From Ceratopteris richardii (taxonomy: Eukaryota > Streptophyta > Polypodiopsida > Polypodiales > Pteridaceae): 64,000 nt of DNA. Below are positions 45,311 through 56,927 of this stretch, in pieces. The notes below the pieces were generated by a model that made no database searches, was not told the DNA's origin, and worked only from the letters and a program-made list of their open reading frames with translations. The position numbers and the translations under genes were made by a program. How positions within the stretch are numbered: the first letter of the stretch is position 1; each line of letters opens with the position of its first letter. Location: positions 224,336,415-224,400,414 of the forward strand of contig CM035406.1 in the NCBI GenBank assembly GCA_020310875.1. The letters run 5' to 3'.

Positions 45311-48300
45311 GGGATCGCAATCCAAGTGGATCAGGTCCGGTCGTGGCACACACAAGGTGTATGAAGCTAATGAATGTTGGAAGGTTTAAGGACATGAAAG
45401 CAAAATTAATGTGGAGTATGGAGAAGAGAGAGATGTTGAAATGGTTATGGGAATGGAAATGTAGGAGTGCAAGTTAGATTGATGAACATGAATGATAAGA
45501 ATGAAAGAGAACCATACACACGAATCAAATTTGGAAGGAAGAATGGTCCATTGAAGGAGCTTCTTAAACACTTCCTAATTCTAATCCATATGCATCGTCT
45601 TCTTTGGATGATATGTATGCATGACGAGAATAGATGGAATCCTTACACATAAATCAGTTTCGAAAGAAATAATGGTTCAATATTGGAGCTTCTTATACAC
45701 TTTCAGAAACTAATCAATATGTATGGGTATGTATGGATTATATGCATGCAAGTGAATTATGATGATAGACTTTAAGCACAAGCTCAATGATACATCCTCA
45801 CTAGTTCAACGCAATATTGTGGAGCCTTCTCACACATAGAAGAAAATAGAAGACATGTAAAAATACTTAAGAGCTTGAGAGACAAGAGACAAGTGACAAG
45901 TGACATGAATTAAAAGGATTTGAATTACGATACATGTATAAGATCGTCGTGATACGTCAAACTAAGCAATCTACTGATCAAAGGTGGTTCCGACCCTCAA
46001 ACCATGATACTTCAACCGAATGTCATACGTAAGAAGGTGAGTTCTACTTCATTGACCCTATGTATGTCTAGGCTCGTAACATCTAACTAAAGAAGTCTAA
46101 GACTCATTAAAACCAGCTCTAACTCACTCACACGCTCCACCCACGGTGAGTCAAGATAGAGATGCTGGTTTCAAGAGCCTATTCTAGATTGAAGTTCTAA
46201 CTTAAATTTGAAACTAGGTACTATACTCATACTAGGCCACCTTGGATCCTCACTCACTCAACCGAGGGTGATCGTCTCAAGGAAACGGTAAGCTAGCAAG
46301 AGCCATATGGATGCCTAACAATGATGCTCTAGGAGTTTGGAGGGGGGTTTATATAGTTTTTTGAATGAATCTGGGCACATGGATCTAGAGAAATAAACTC
46401 TCAACTCTAGGATCACTACTTTTGATTACAACCATTTGATTAATCAAATCAATGGCTTGGAATTGTTCTTTCTATCAAATCTAGTGTAAAGGAGTGAAAT
46501 TTAGGTGCCTTCATTCTCCACCATTGGATTTGGCAATGATTTGGACCGTTGGATCAGTGCTGACATCAATTCGGATAAGATAAGCCACTATTTTTGGAGA
46601 AACTTTGCATTATTGATCTTTAACTATCAAAAAAGTCATCTTTGAGTAAAAAGCTCATGGATCCTCCTTCCTTTATGCTTTAGTGCATCTCCACACTTGA
46701 ATATGAGATCATCTTGACCGTACAACATGGTTCAATCATATTTTGCCATGTGGCAGCCCTTCAAGCCTTCAATTTTCTTATTATAGAAAATTACGATGAC
46801 CTTGAAAACTGGATTTTGTACTCTTTGACCCTTCGAATATCCTTTGATGAAGATTAAAGTTTGTACGACTATGTTTTGAAAGGCCTTCTTTAGGAATATG
46901 CAGAAAAAAAACTCCCATCTGAATCTTCCTTGTATAAGTTTGACTACATTTGGAAGCTTGCAAGGTGGCATTAAGGTGTCTAAGAAGCTGTGATAGCCTT
47001 GAAACTTTGTACAAATATGTAACCACATATGGTCTTTATACATGCCAAACCATATGGCTAACAAAAATTCCTATACAAAATTTTCTAGGGTCTAAGTGGA
47101 AAAATCACATTTTTTACAAAATGCACATGGCATATCAATGTCCTAGAAAATCCATTTTCATGTGAAATTTGGGCTATAGACTGCCTTTGATAGGATTTAC
47201 AAATATATGAATCTTCATGTGACTTGGAGACATTGAAATTTTTTCCCTAATTTCCAAACTTTGACCAGCTTTGACTACTACCCTGGATTTGCTCAATTTC
47301 TTCCAAAGTTTGCGTGAACTCCCTTTGACATCCTTGATGCATCTTCGACTTCTCAGGGAATTTCGGCTACCTTTATCGAATGTGTTTTCTATAGGCCCTC
47401 ATGAGTGAGAGAGGAGAGAAAATCTCGACGACATTGGCTCGCACTAAACCTGCGATTCCTCCGGAAATGCCACTCTAGTATCTCTGAAAAACAAAATGTT
47501 CTAGGCATCAAGTTATTTTATAGGGAACATACATGGAAGGAAAAATTGATCATATGCATGAATGAGTAGGCAACGTGACATGAAGCAAAATTTGCATGAA
47601 AGAAAGAATTGAAACACACAACATGAATATGCATGAACAAATAGGCAACATATATGCAAATGAACAAGCAACATTGACAACAAGAAAGAAAACAGACAAG
47701 CATCAATATGAAGTGCAAGTGGATGTATTGAGTTGTTTTAAGCATCAGTTCCTCTCAACTTGAAGAAAAATTTGTACCTTTTTCATAAAGCAATCTACCT
47801 TAAATAGGATTATAAACAAAGATTTAGGATTTTCAAGAGACATCTTTCATCTTTAGCTTATTTTAGATCAACTCCTTTCCTACATAAATATGAATATGCT
47901 CTTTCTCGAATAACATGCAAGGAAATTTAACTAAACTCCACTAATGCATAAATCTGCCTATATAGCCCGTGAGTTAATCTACTATGCCTCTTTATCCTCC
48001 TTTGGCTTGCTCTTTTTTTTCTTGATGATGATGATGATTCGGCAACTTTATGGTTACGATCACTTTTTTGGGGTGGAAGAAAGTGTAAACTACATGTAGC
48101 TTCTTTTCTTTTTGATGACGGGGAAAAATTAAACCCCGATACAAGGTACAACCATTTTTAATGATGGAGAACAATAGTTTAAACTCCGATACAAGTGCTG
48201 TGAGATGGACTAAGGATGTAGAAACATGCAATAGCAGGAGCTAGGATTTCAAAAATTATACTTTCGATACAGGATATATATGCATGTTTATATATGAAAG

Positions 48301-48603
48301 TCATGTCACCAAAATAAACCTCTAAATCTACATGCCCTATCTTTCCACAATTCTACATTAGAATCAATTTCTTACTAGATAAGTTACTACTTAAGATACA
48401 ATTTTACACAAGTAGAGAAATCATCATTTGCCCTTTTAGTTTGACTCAAGTGATGTGGATATGCAATGCAATGCAAAGACTGAAGAAAAACATGCATGAA
48501 ACAAGAACGGAAAAAAGATAGAATGAAAAAAAACAAAGCAACATGAACTAGAAAAATTAATGATATTTTTATATGTTTTTTCTTCCCTTTTTTATTTTTT
48601 TTA
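45311..48603. other. Non-coding stretch with no recognised feature
   Basis: About 3.3 kb of AT-rich sequence. I see no protein likeness, no RNA gene and no match to the other repeats of this window. It contains scattered ordinary short frames and ends in a T-rich low-complexity run (48570-48620). It may be untranslated or spacer DNA of the gypsy-type element. Confidence 0.5.
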
Positions 48604-48619
48604 TTTTTTATTTTATTTT

Positions 48620-50032
48620 TTATAACATGGATACTCCTGTTTTCGAATCGGCCTCATTGTTGTCATCTTCTTCAATGTCCTCATCCAAAATGTACTCGTC
48701 ATTATCACGTTTCTTGAATAGCTTTATCCTTTTACCTGCAGTCAAAGTTTTTAGTGCAACACCATTTAATTTACAAAGAGCATATGTACCATTGTTGTTG
48801 ACTTTTGATACAATGTATGGCCCAAACCACCGTTGAGTGAGCTTTTTGCATGCATCATATTGAGAGTCAAATGTACTATCATAAATGAGCACACAATCTC
48901 CTACTTCAATTGGCTTAGGACGCAATCGATGCGTTTTATCAAAATAATGCTTGTTCTTCATTCTAGATTCTCTTATTTTTTCAACGGCATCACCAAGTCT
49001 TAATTTACCTTGTTCTAATTGTTTAATGCGCAAACTCAAAAAATCATCAGTAGACATGTTTTCAGACCAAGGCAAATTTGACCATGCAGAAATATGAGAC
49101 TGAATTGGAAACAATGGTTTTTGACAGTACATGAGTTCAACAGGCATATATCCAGTAGTATGTGTGCATGTCATTCTATCTACCCAAAGTGCAAAAGGTA
49201 AGAATCTAGGCCATTTTTTGATGTCACCGTTACATGCTTTAGATATGGCTTTCACAATAGGTGGATGCCCTCTCTCTATTCTACCATTGGCCTCTGGATT
49301 ATATGCAATAGTGAGAGACAAACGAATACCGTGACACTCAAAGAACTCTTTAGCTTCTCTCTCATTCAACTCTCCATGATCGGCAACTACTTTCTCTATG
49401 TACCCAAAGCGACTTATGACATCTTCAAGCAAGAATTTGCAAACATTGTAAGTGGTCTTAGATCGTAGTGCACATCCCTCTACATGATTAGTTAAGTCTT
49501 CTCTTGCAAGTACAATGTAACGCATTTTGTCAGTACCTTTAGGCATAGTTACAAGATCTACTACCCACTTGTAGTGAATACAAGGTGGATAAGTAGGATG
49601 CAACGGATCTCTATGTTTGACTGATGAATGAAGTTGACAAATAGAACATGTAGAAACATATCTACTAATGTCAACGTACATCCTAGGCCAACAATAGGTG
49701 CTTATAATTTTTTCATATGTTCCAAAAAATCCTTTATGATCTGCCCATAATGTCTCATGCATTTCCTTCATTACTTGCAATTGAAGACCTCGTTTTCCTA
49801 GGACTCGTTGTGGATTCTTAACCTTACGCTTAGCATGTCTCAAAAGATAACCATTACATAGGAAAAAGTTATAAGCTCGTTTCCTAATGTTACAGAATCT
49901 ATTCGTAGTCCAGCTAGGTAATGGTTGTAGTGTACTCAGATACTTTCCTATGTCTCTCCATTCATCTTCGTACTCACACTCATGAAATTGCTCATACTCG
50001 TACATATGTGAAACATAATCAATTAAGTTCAC
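48620..50032 (-). pseudogene. Ty3/gypsy integrase (fossil part, long open frame)
   Basis: A 470-codon open stretch. In order it has the HH-CC zinc-binding region (HETLWADHKGFFGTYEK and CSICQ, about residues 90-135), the rve core (VVDLVTMPKG near 155, a VVADHGE block near 215, AYNPEANGRIERGH near 245 with the catalytic E), and a C-terminal part with RWFGPYIVSKVNNNGTY near 405. No chromodomain is apparent after it. It belongs to the same element as the RT at 50070-50966. RNase H, normally between RT and integrase, has no room here. Confidence 0.88.
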
Positions 50033-50069
50033 ATTCTTTATTAGATCACTTTCAAGTTCATCATCAAAT

Positions 50070-50966
50070 CTAGCTCTCGAAAAATGTGAGACCTACCTCT
50101 TCAAATGGTTGAAATATTCTTTCACAATCAGAGATATGGTCAAGAACAAATTTACGACATCCAGATGAATCTAAAGTAATGTCCTTTACGTGTTCCTCAC
50201 TCCCTTTAATTGGAATATCATCCATGAATGGCATAGTTATATGAGGGATAAAATCATGTAAGACCATATTCATAGCACTCATCATATGAGCCACAGAATT
50301 AGTCGCTCCTTGAGGTAAAGTACACATTCGCACTAAGCCTAAAGGACTTTTCATTGTGGTTATGTCACGACTATCAATTGCTAACTAGAATTGGTCACAT
50401 CGTGAATATAAATCACCCATTGAATAGTTAGAGTGTCCTGAAAATGATTTAGCAAACTCGTCTACAATGGGTCCTACTCCTACATTCCTTATGGTGACTT
50501 TATTGACAGGTTGGAGATCTTGAATAAAACGTAGTTTCCCATTCTTTTTAGGCACAGTGAACCATCTGTTTGAGTAAGGTGCAAAAGATGGCTCTACAAT
50601 TCTCATGTTTATCTTCTCTTTAAGTAGTTTCATTAGCTCAGGTAAGTGAGCCTTTGGAACAGGTATAGGACGAAGATTCCATGGAATATGTGGAATAGTA
50701 AAGATTATCATGGGTGCAACTAGATTAGGATCTACACAACCAATCTCATGAGGATACATAGTAAAGGCTTTTCCATGGCTACGTATGACTCTCTCAAATT
50801 TATCTCTCTCTGTTGGCAAAAGAAAGTTATCATCTCTACCAATTTTCACCTGTTTGATTGTCTCATCTGTGAATGTATGTCCTATGTTTTTCTTATCCCA
50901 AAGAACTGGATCATTTTTCACATCACTAATTTTTTTTCTGTTTAAAGTGTGTGTGGAGCAATGCAA
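50070..50966 (-). pseudogene. Ty3/gypsy reverse transcriptase (fossil part)
   Basis: Two adjoining pieces on the minus strand: 50966-50385 with the RT entry (PVPKAHLPELMKLLKEKI, RWFTVPKKNGKLRFIQDLQ) and 50354-50070 with LGLVRMCTLPQGATNSVAHM and the catalytic box MPFMDDIPIKG. The YxDD-type box reads F-M-D-D followed by IPIKG, unlike the VFLDDILIYS of common plant chromoviruses. The element is broken and incomplete: only a few coding lesions, but whole parts are missing (protease and RNase H not seen). Confidence 0.85.
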
Positions 50967-51235
50967 AAATTCAAAGAACTTAAAATACTGGTACCTGAGA
51001 TCTATGTCCGATGTCGAGGTTCCTATTTGCTCTTCTCAAGGAGTTGGTGGCATGTCGAGGATCACCGAGCAACTGCCTCGCTTCACGTCAGGTTCACATA
51101 TCAAAGAAGGAATTAAGGAGGGAAGAGCAACACAAGGTTGGATCAGGCCCTAGTGTGGGTCATTCTCTCCATTCGGCGAGCAATGTCTGCATGCATGGAA
51201 CCTCACCCTCATATGGTGATCATATCGTATGTCGT
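50940..51235 (+). repeat. Direct repeat E, right copy
   Basis: Pair of 45011-45310. Here it directly joins the start of the gypsy RT on its left and repeat D on its right, so E plus D together may represent the right-hand terminal region of the gypsy-type element. Confidence 0.75.
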
Positions 51236-51263
51236 AGGCCCACACCCTCAAAAGGGAAATACA

Positions 51264-51645
51264 AAAGCGAATGTGCATATATGCTTGTGAGTGTCATGGA
51301 TGATAAATAAAAAAACAATGCTAGGAAATGCAAACCCTGAATCTATGCACCGAGTAAACAAACTAAGATCAATGATACAATGAAAATACAACTGATGTCA
51401 TCCAATAAATCTCAATAATACAATGACTCCGACTACAATGCGTCTTAGTGATAGAGTATGCCACTACAGTGCGGATTAGCCAATACATGATAAACTTCCC
51501 GCTGCATTACGAGAAGGCACCCACGAGCTTCCCTTCAGTCTTCTCTTTGCGGTCGGTCTTCTCTTTACTTGGGTCTTCTGTCAAAGCTTTACTCCAAGTC
51601 TTCACAATAATAACTTTGCTTCTCTTGACTTCAAAATCTGAAATC
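51264..51645. repeat. Direct repeat D, right copy
   Basis: Pair of 42014-42345. It starts AAAGCGAATGTGCATATATG and ends at GACTTCAAAATCTG. Confidence 0.65.
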
Positions 51646-51840
51646 ACGTCATATAATATCTCAAAAAATCGACCACACCGTGGAGAGAAGATCTACAGAA
51701 AAGTTTCATGTGGCAATACTTCTCTTCTTAATCTTAATTTTACTTCAATCCGGGCTTTCAAATCAAGAGAACCTCAACCTGGAGAGAAGATCCACAGAAA
51801 AGATCCACAAGGGGTCGTTAAAAGAAACGGAAGAAACAAC
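51646..51840. repeat. Junction stretch with a short direct repeat
   Basis: The word TGGAGAGAAGATCYACAGAAAAG occurs at about 51681 and again at about 51780, some 98 bp apart. The stretch then joins composite-unit leader at CGAACACCCTTGTGGG (51841). Otherwise nothing recognised. Confidence 0.5.
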
Positions 51841-53887
51841 CGAACACCCTTGTGGGATGGGATTAGAATTAAGACCCTTTAAAAGATATTTAAAAGATAT
51901 ACAAGAATGGATGTGGGTTTCAGGTTTGGTAGCCTTTCCAAGGGCTAAACATCAGACAAATACTTCATGCATTTTAGGAAAGACAATAAAAGGAACCTCG
52001 ACATTTCCCTCCCCTAGGCACTCAATGACCATTTTAAGACAAGGATATATTCTTAAGATGAAAGTGGTTCCGCAGGGAGCGGATGATTAATCCATTCACC
52101 TTTTTGTAAATCCTCCGAGAGACAATTTTCTGATTCTGTTTAATTAAGTTTGTACCTTTCGGAAACAAAATTATAATGCACTGATCTTCATTGCTGAAAG
52201 CAAACTCAGAAGAGCATGGATTAGGACCCTAGGCAAAAGGGTAGTCCTTTTGAAGGAAGTGACGGAAACCTTTAGAACATTTAATGGAGAGGTTGATATG
52301 CTTTTATTTCTAGAAGGCGATATCCTTTTTCTCAAATCAAATAAATTAAAAGTTACTGGGCCACTGCACGAAGAAGAATAAGAGTCTGAATCGCACTCTT
52401 TCACTTGGTTGCATAAGTAATGCATGAAAGATTAAACCAAGGTACTTTCACTTGACAATACTTGCACAAACTGAGAAGAGCTCTTTGCATATGAGCATCA
52501 GCGCCATCACAGGGTTGCAAGATGATGCAATTCAGGCTGTTTTTGTCTATGTGATTCTGATTGCGTTTGTTGTGTCTTCAGATGGATGGCGCGAGTCATA
52601 TCGTAATTTCCGTTGATCATGCATCCAATTTTCGTCGTCATTCGATCCGAAAGCATATTTCTTCTTATTTGAAACGAAACCAAGATTTGCATATCATTTT
52701 ACTTCACTCTAAAACCTACCCATCCTTTAATTGATGGCAAATATTTTATGTATTTTTGGTAGCCAGAAGGTGATTTTTACTTCGTACTATTCACACAAGT
52801 AGGACACATGGTTATAAATAACATTTTCCTGATGTCTCCTTTTTAACTTAAGCACTCTCGCACCCACCAATTGCGTAAATGATCCTTTCCGCACTGTCTG
52901 ATCCGTACAGGCTAAGGTTGTGGCTCTCAAGGCTTGGGCAAGGCGTTCGACCCCTTTGGGCCTCTCAAGGCTTGAGCAAGGGGTTCGATCCCTTTGGGCT
53001 ATGGTTGAACACTCATCATCGCTTGGCTAAGGAGCTTCTAAACAAACCTCTCCGAATGATCGTTGGATCTCCAGGATACTTAGATCAAGCTAGACATCTT
53101 GTTCAGAAAACACATGCACACACATATACAAACACATACCATGGAATAAATGCACAAACGCAATTACATGTGAATATATTCAAATAAGAATAGCACACGT
53201 TCACACAACATGTAACAACACACTAAAATGAACACAACACACACAAAAATATGGTATCTTGCAGGCACGGGGTGTATACTTACGGGCATTTATTCAACTA
53301 TACAAGATCATAAACACTAATAAGTACATGCAGTCACACATATTTAAACGACGTGGGACATACAAAAATCCGTACATTCACTCTCAAGATGTTTGGACAT
53401 ATGCACAATTGACCAAACATTTTCCAAATTTCAGATCTTTGCAAAATGGCCAGACGCTCATTTAATAGGCCTTAACACATTCTTCCCCTCTTTGGGAGAT
53501 ATTTTCTTCACGAAAATAAATCTATGTATATCACTACAAACATTCCCCTCAGCCTCATGTTCTAACCTAGAAGTAATGGTTTGTTTTGTTCATTCATTCA
53601 CTCGGTTAGTAACTTAAATCTGGAAAGTAGGAAACCTTTTGCACATTGTGGAAATGTTTTCCCAAGTGCAACTTTCCTCAGTTCCGTCTTTCTATTTTAC
53701 TATGAAATCCTCGTACAAATGCTTTCTTTTATGCGTGGGATTAGGTACCTCCACTAGGCGGATGGATCTATGGCAACGGAGCGTGGAAAGCTAAAGGATA
53801 TTCCCACTTAGTTTTATCACACCCTATTATTTATGGAGACTCCATCTAAGACTTGTAAGCATGAACAAATGTTACACCCTCTAGGAT
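51841..53887 (+). repeat. Composite-unit leader, copy 5 (non-coding)
   Basis: Close homologue of copy 2 (9529-11940) with the same order of landmarks and a tRNA-like stretch. Its left end is cut by the gypsy-type block, so the LTR that should precede it is missing. Confidence 0.8.
52905..53000 (+). repeat. tRNA-like (SINE-type) stretch, copy 3
   Basis: An eroded A box (GGCTAAGGTTGTGGC), then GCGTTCGACCCC (52943) and GGGGTTCGATCCC (52979). Same arrangement as the other two copies. Confidence 0.42.
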
Positions 53888-55790
53888 TTGTGGCAGACTA
53901 TCACTGTTGAGATGGAAGTGATGCTCCTTCCCTTGTTTACTAATAGTGAACTGCTTGGTGCATTGTGTGGCTTGGATAGGGATAGTTTTCCTTGTGAGGA
54001 TGCCCTTTCACCAAGTTTCTTTCTCGAGTATTGGGGAATCATTGATAGTGGTATCAAGCTTGCCTTCCAGGAGGTCATGGCTTTTTGTATCCCCAAGAAA
54101 GGGGGGCAATGAGGATGACATTAGGCACTAGCATCTAGGTATGTTTCTCAACTTAGCATATGCAAGTCTAGCAAAGCTTTTGAGTGTGAGATTGTAGCCA
54201 TTGCTTGAGACACTGATTCACCCAACTCGTATGGGATCTGTCAAGGGTCATAGAATCCTTGATAACATTTTACCTTCTCGGAGGTTTTCTCCCTTTATCA
54301 AATGCATGATGAGCCTCTTGTAGTTCTTTTAGACTTTGAGAAAGCCTATGATGGGCTTAACTCAGCTCTTCATAATGACACTATGTTTTTTATGGGCTTC
54401 CCAAAGCCCTAGATTAGGGGTGTGGTTTCCCTCTACTGTTCCACCCATAGATAGGTTCTTATGGATGGGGCTAAGGGAGAGAAATTTAGCATTCTGCGAT
54501 CTGTTAAACAGGACTCATCTCTGGCTCCTACTTTGCTTCTACTCCTTGTTCAGGCCATGAATACTTTTCTACCTTGTCATGATACTAGCTTACATGGTAT
54601 TAGGCTTCTTGTTAGAGATGACATGTTGTAAGATGATCATTTTTCTGATGATATTACCATTTACTAGCAGGAGTATTAGGCCAATATGAAGAGTATTTTC
54701 TATCCTTTGGATATAATTTATGATGGAACTATTGACAAGATTAATTACCATACGTCATGCGCTTCCTAGATTGGCATGAATGATTGGCCTAGATGGCTTT
54801 CTTACGCCAAGTTTTAGTGGATCCCCCTAGCACTATAGTTCACTATCTTGGATGCCATGTTGGTGTTAGGTCTCAGGTGAGTAGTAAATATGGCTTTGCC
54901 TCCTGACTATTAGGAGGAAGTTATTATACTAGAGCACTTCTTGCTTGTCTTTGGGTGGGAGGATTGTGGTGGCTAACCAAGTTATCCTAGCTCGGATGTG
55001 GTATATCATCTCCTATTAAATCTTATTAGGATCTTGTATCAGCCATAGGAAGGAGCTAATAAGGAACATTCTTTGGTCTTGATGGAATGATAGTCTCGCT
55101 TGGGCTATGGTTTCTTGGTAGGTCATCATCCTTCCCAATGAGCATGGCAGCCTTGGGACTATTGACCCTACCTACTAGAGTAGATCTCTATTGGGCCTTT
55201 TTCGTGAGAGATTGATCCTCTTTGCTTGCCATTGGTGGGCCTTCATAGCCTAAGATCGTGTGAATGTTCATCAAGATGAGGCGTATGGGCCTCTCGACGT
55301 GTAGTGAGGATTGTATTTTGTTCTAGTATCTTGAGATCTTGGGTGCAGTTGTAGCATGCTCGTGTCTAGAGTCCTCCCTTTTGTCTCAAGAACTAACCCC
55401 ATCTCCCATTTCCTAGAATCCTCTTATTCACATGGACACAGGGTTCATGATTGGTTGCCGATCTCAGGTTACTTCTCGTGAGATTTCTAGAGGTCGTAGG
55501 CATAACATGGCACACTAGTATAGGTATATATTTCTCATCGAGGCGTGTGAATAGGATGGTTGTATGGGGTTGCGTGGCATACCTTAGGTTCTCAAGGACA
55601 TTGAGCCTGCTATTTTGAGTGAATGGGGACCTAATCTGATTGGCTTTGTTGGGTGCCTTTACTCAAGCGCATGTATTGATTGCTCTTTTCACCTTTACTC
55701 AAGAGAATACTCAGCATAAGATTAAATTGGATCCTTTGTACGTTCAAAAGGTGAAGAAGACTTAGGAATGCTCAGCATGTCCAAAGCTTG
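53888..55790 (+). mobile_element. LINE 1 RT region captured in composite unit, copy 5
   Basis: Parallel to 11941-13860. Pre-finger block (53888-54112), finger block (about 54210-54290), palm LDFEKAYDGLN (54329), LINE catalytic region with SDDITIY (about 54648) and thumb block (54895-55060). Stops are scattered through it. It ends at CCAAAGCTTG (55790), where it changes to the second type of tail with no LINE insertion. Confidence 0.78.
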
Positions 55791-56103
55791 CTCTCTCAAA
55801 CGTGGAAGCACCTATGGAACTATAAGGACCACTATCAGATCAAGTAGGAGGATCGATACTAGGCTAAGAATACAGTATGAAGATTGTTGAAAAGATGAAG
55901 CGAACATGTTGCAATAGAGATTTATGTATGCTGCTGCTCATTGGCATCGTAGGCTAGATGCATTCTCTGAAAAAAATTCCAATTAGTTCAAGGACATTGA
56001 AAACTTTTAAATTAAAAATCAATATCTTGGTATTGATTACAAAAAAGGTGCACTCAATGTTCCTCATTGAAATCCATAAAGGTGATAAAATCCAGCCCTC
56101 GAT
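55791..56103 (+). repeat. Composite-unit tail, second type, copy 2
   Basis: Matches 14618-15038, from GTGGAAGCACCTATGGAAC to GGTGATAAAATCCAGCCC next to the LTR. It lacks the purine-rich tract seen before LTRs 2, 4, 5 and 8. Origin unknown. Confidence 0.65.
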
Positions 56104-56927
56104 TGCTAAAGTACAAGCTTCAACCCTAGTCTGATTCGAACCATCACATGGATGACACTTGGAGCCTCATCTAGCACACATTTAAGCACGATAAATCACA
56201 TATCAAATTTGAATTTGAATCCTCACCGCCATAGCCAAAATTTGAATCACACTTAGGTGTAAGTGATTGCCTATAATCTAAGAAAAGTAATTATTAACTT
56301 ATAGGCAATCTTTCATCTCTGTATCTACACATAGTCAACTTTGAAAGTGAGAAATCCTGCATATGTGTGTGCTCCTGAGGAGTTTGGAAGCAATTAAGTA
56401 GGCTTTGTAGCTAAGATACCCCACTCATTGCTTGCTTCGGTGAGTTTGAATAAGGTTTTTTGTTGCCATAGCCAACACATAGAAGGCTCTATGAGAAGTC
56501 TAGATTACTCTACATGTTCAGAACTGTACATTAGCCGTATCTCACTCAATGCTTGTGATCTCTATCTTGTTATAAAGCTAATTAACTTTTCTAAAGTTTT
56601 CTAAAGTTCTAGGTCCATTCTCTATGTATTTTAAGAGCACTAGGTTTAGAGGTAAACATGTGTCTATCTATGTACACATATGAGAAGAGCAAATTTAGTC
56701 TTCTTCAAGTTACTGGTTCTCCAAGTAGGAGTAACCACTTTAGGTGAAATAAAGTGCTTAAGCAAGGTCCCAAAATTTGGTCTATGTTAGCAAAAGGTGT
56801 TGGGTTTAGTGTGGAAATTCTCAGATATTCAATCATTTCATATAAAAGCAGAGGTTCTCTTAAGTTTCCTTTGAGGACATTATAGCTTCAAGGCTGCATA
56901 TAGAAGTTCTAAATTTTCCCAAAGCTA
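56104..56927 (+). repeat. Family B LTR 7 (full length)
   Basis: It starts TGCTAAAGTACAAGC and ends about CCCAAAGCTA. About 824 bp. 5' LTR of the copia copy to its right. It is the counterpart of LTR 3. Confidence 0.85.

Noticed and set aside
48620-50032. Host gene encoding an integrase-like protein
   Set aside because: The 470-codon frame is long, but it sits directly beyond a matching gypsy RT on the same strand, and there is no intron structure or independent start context.
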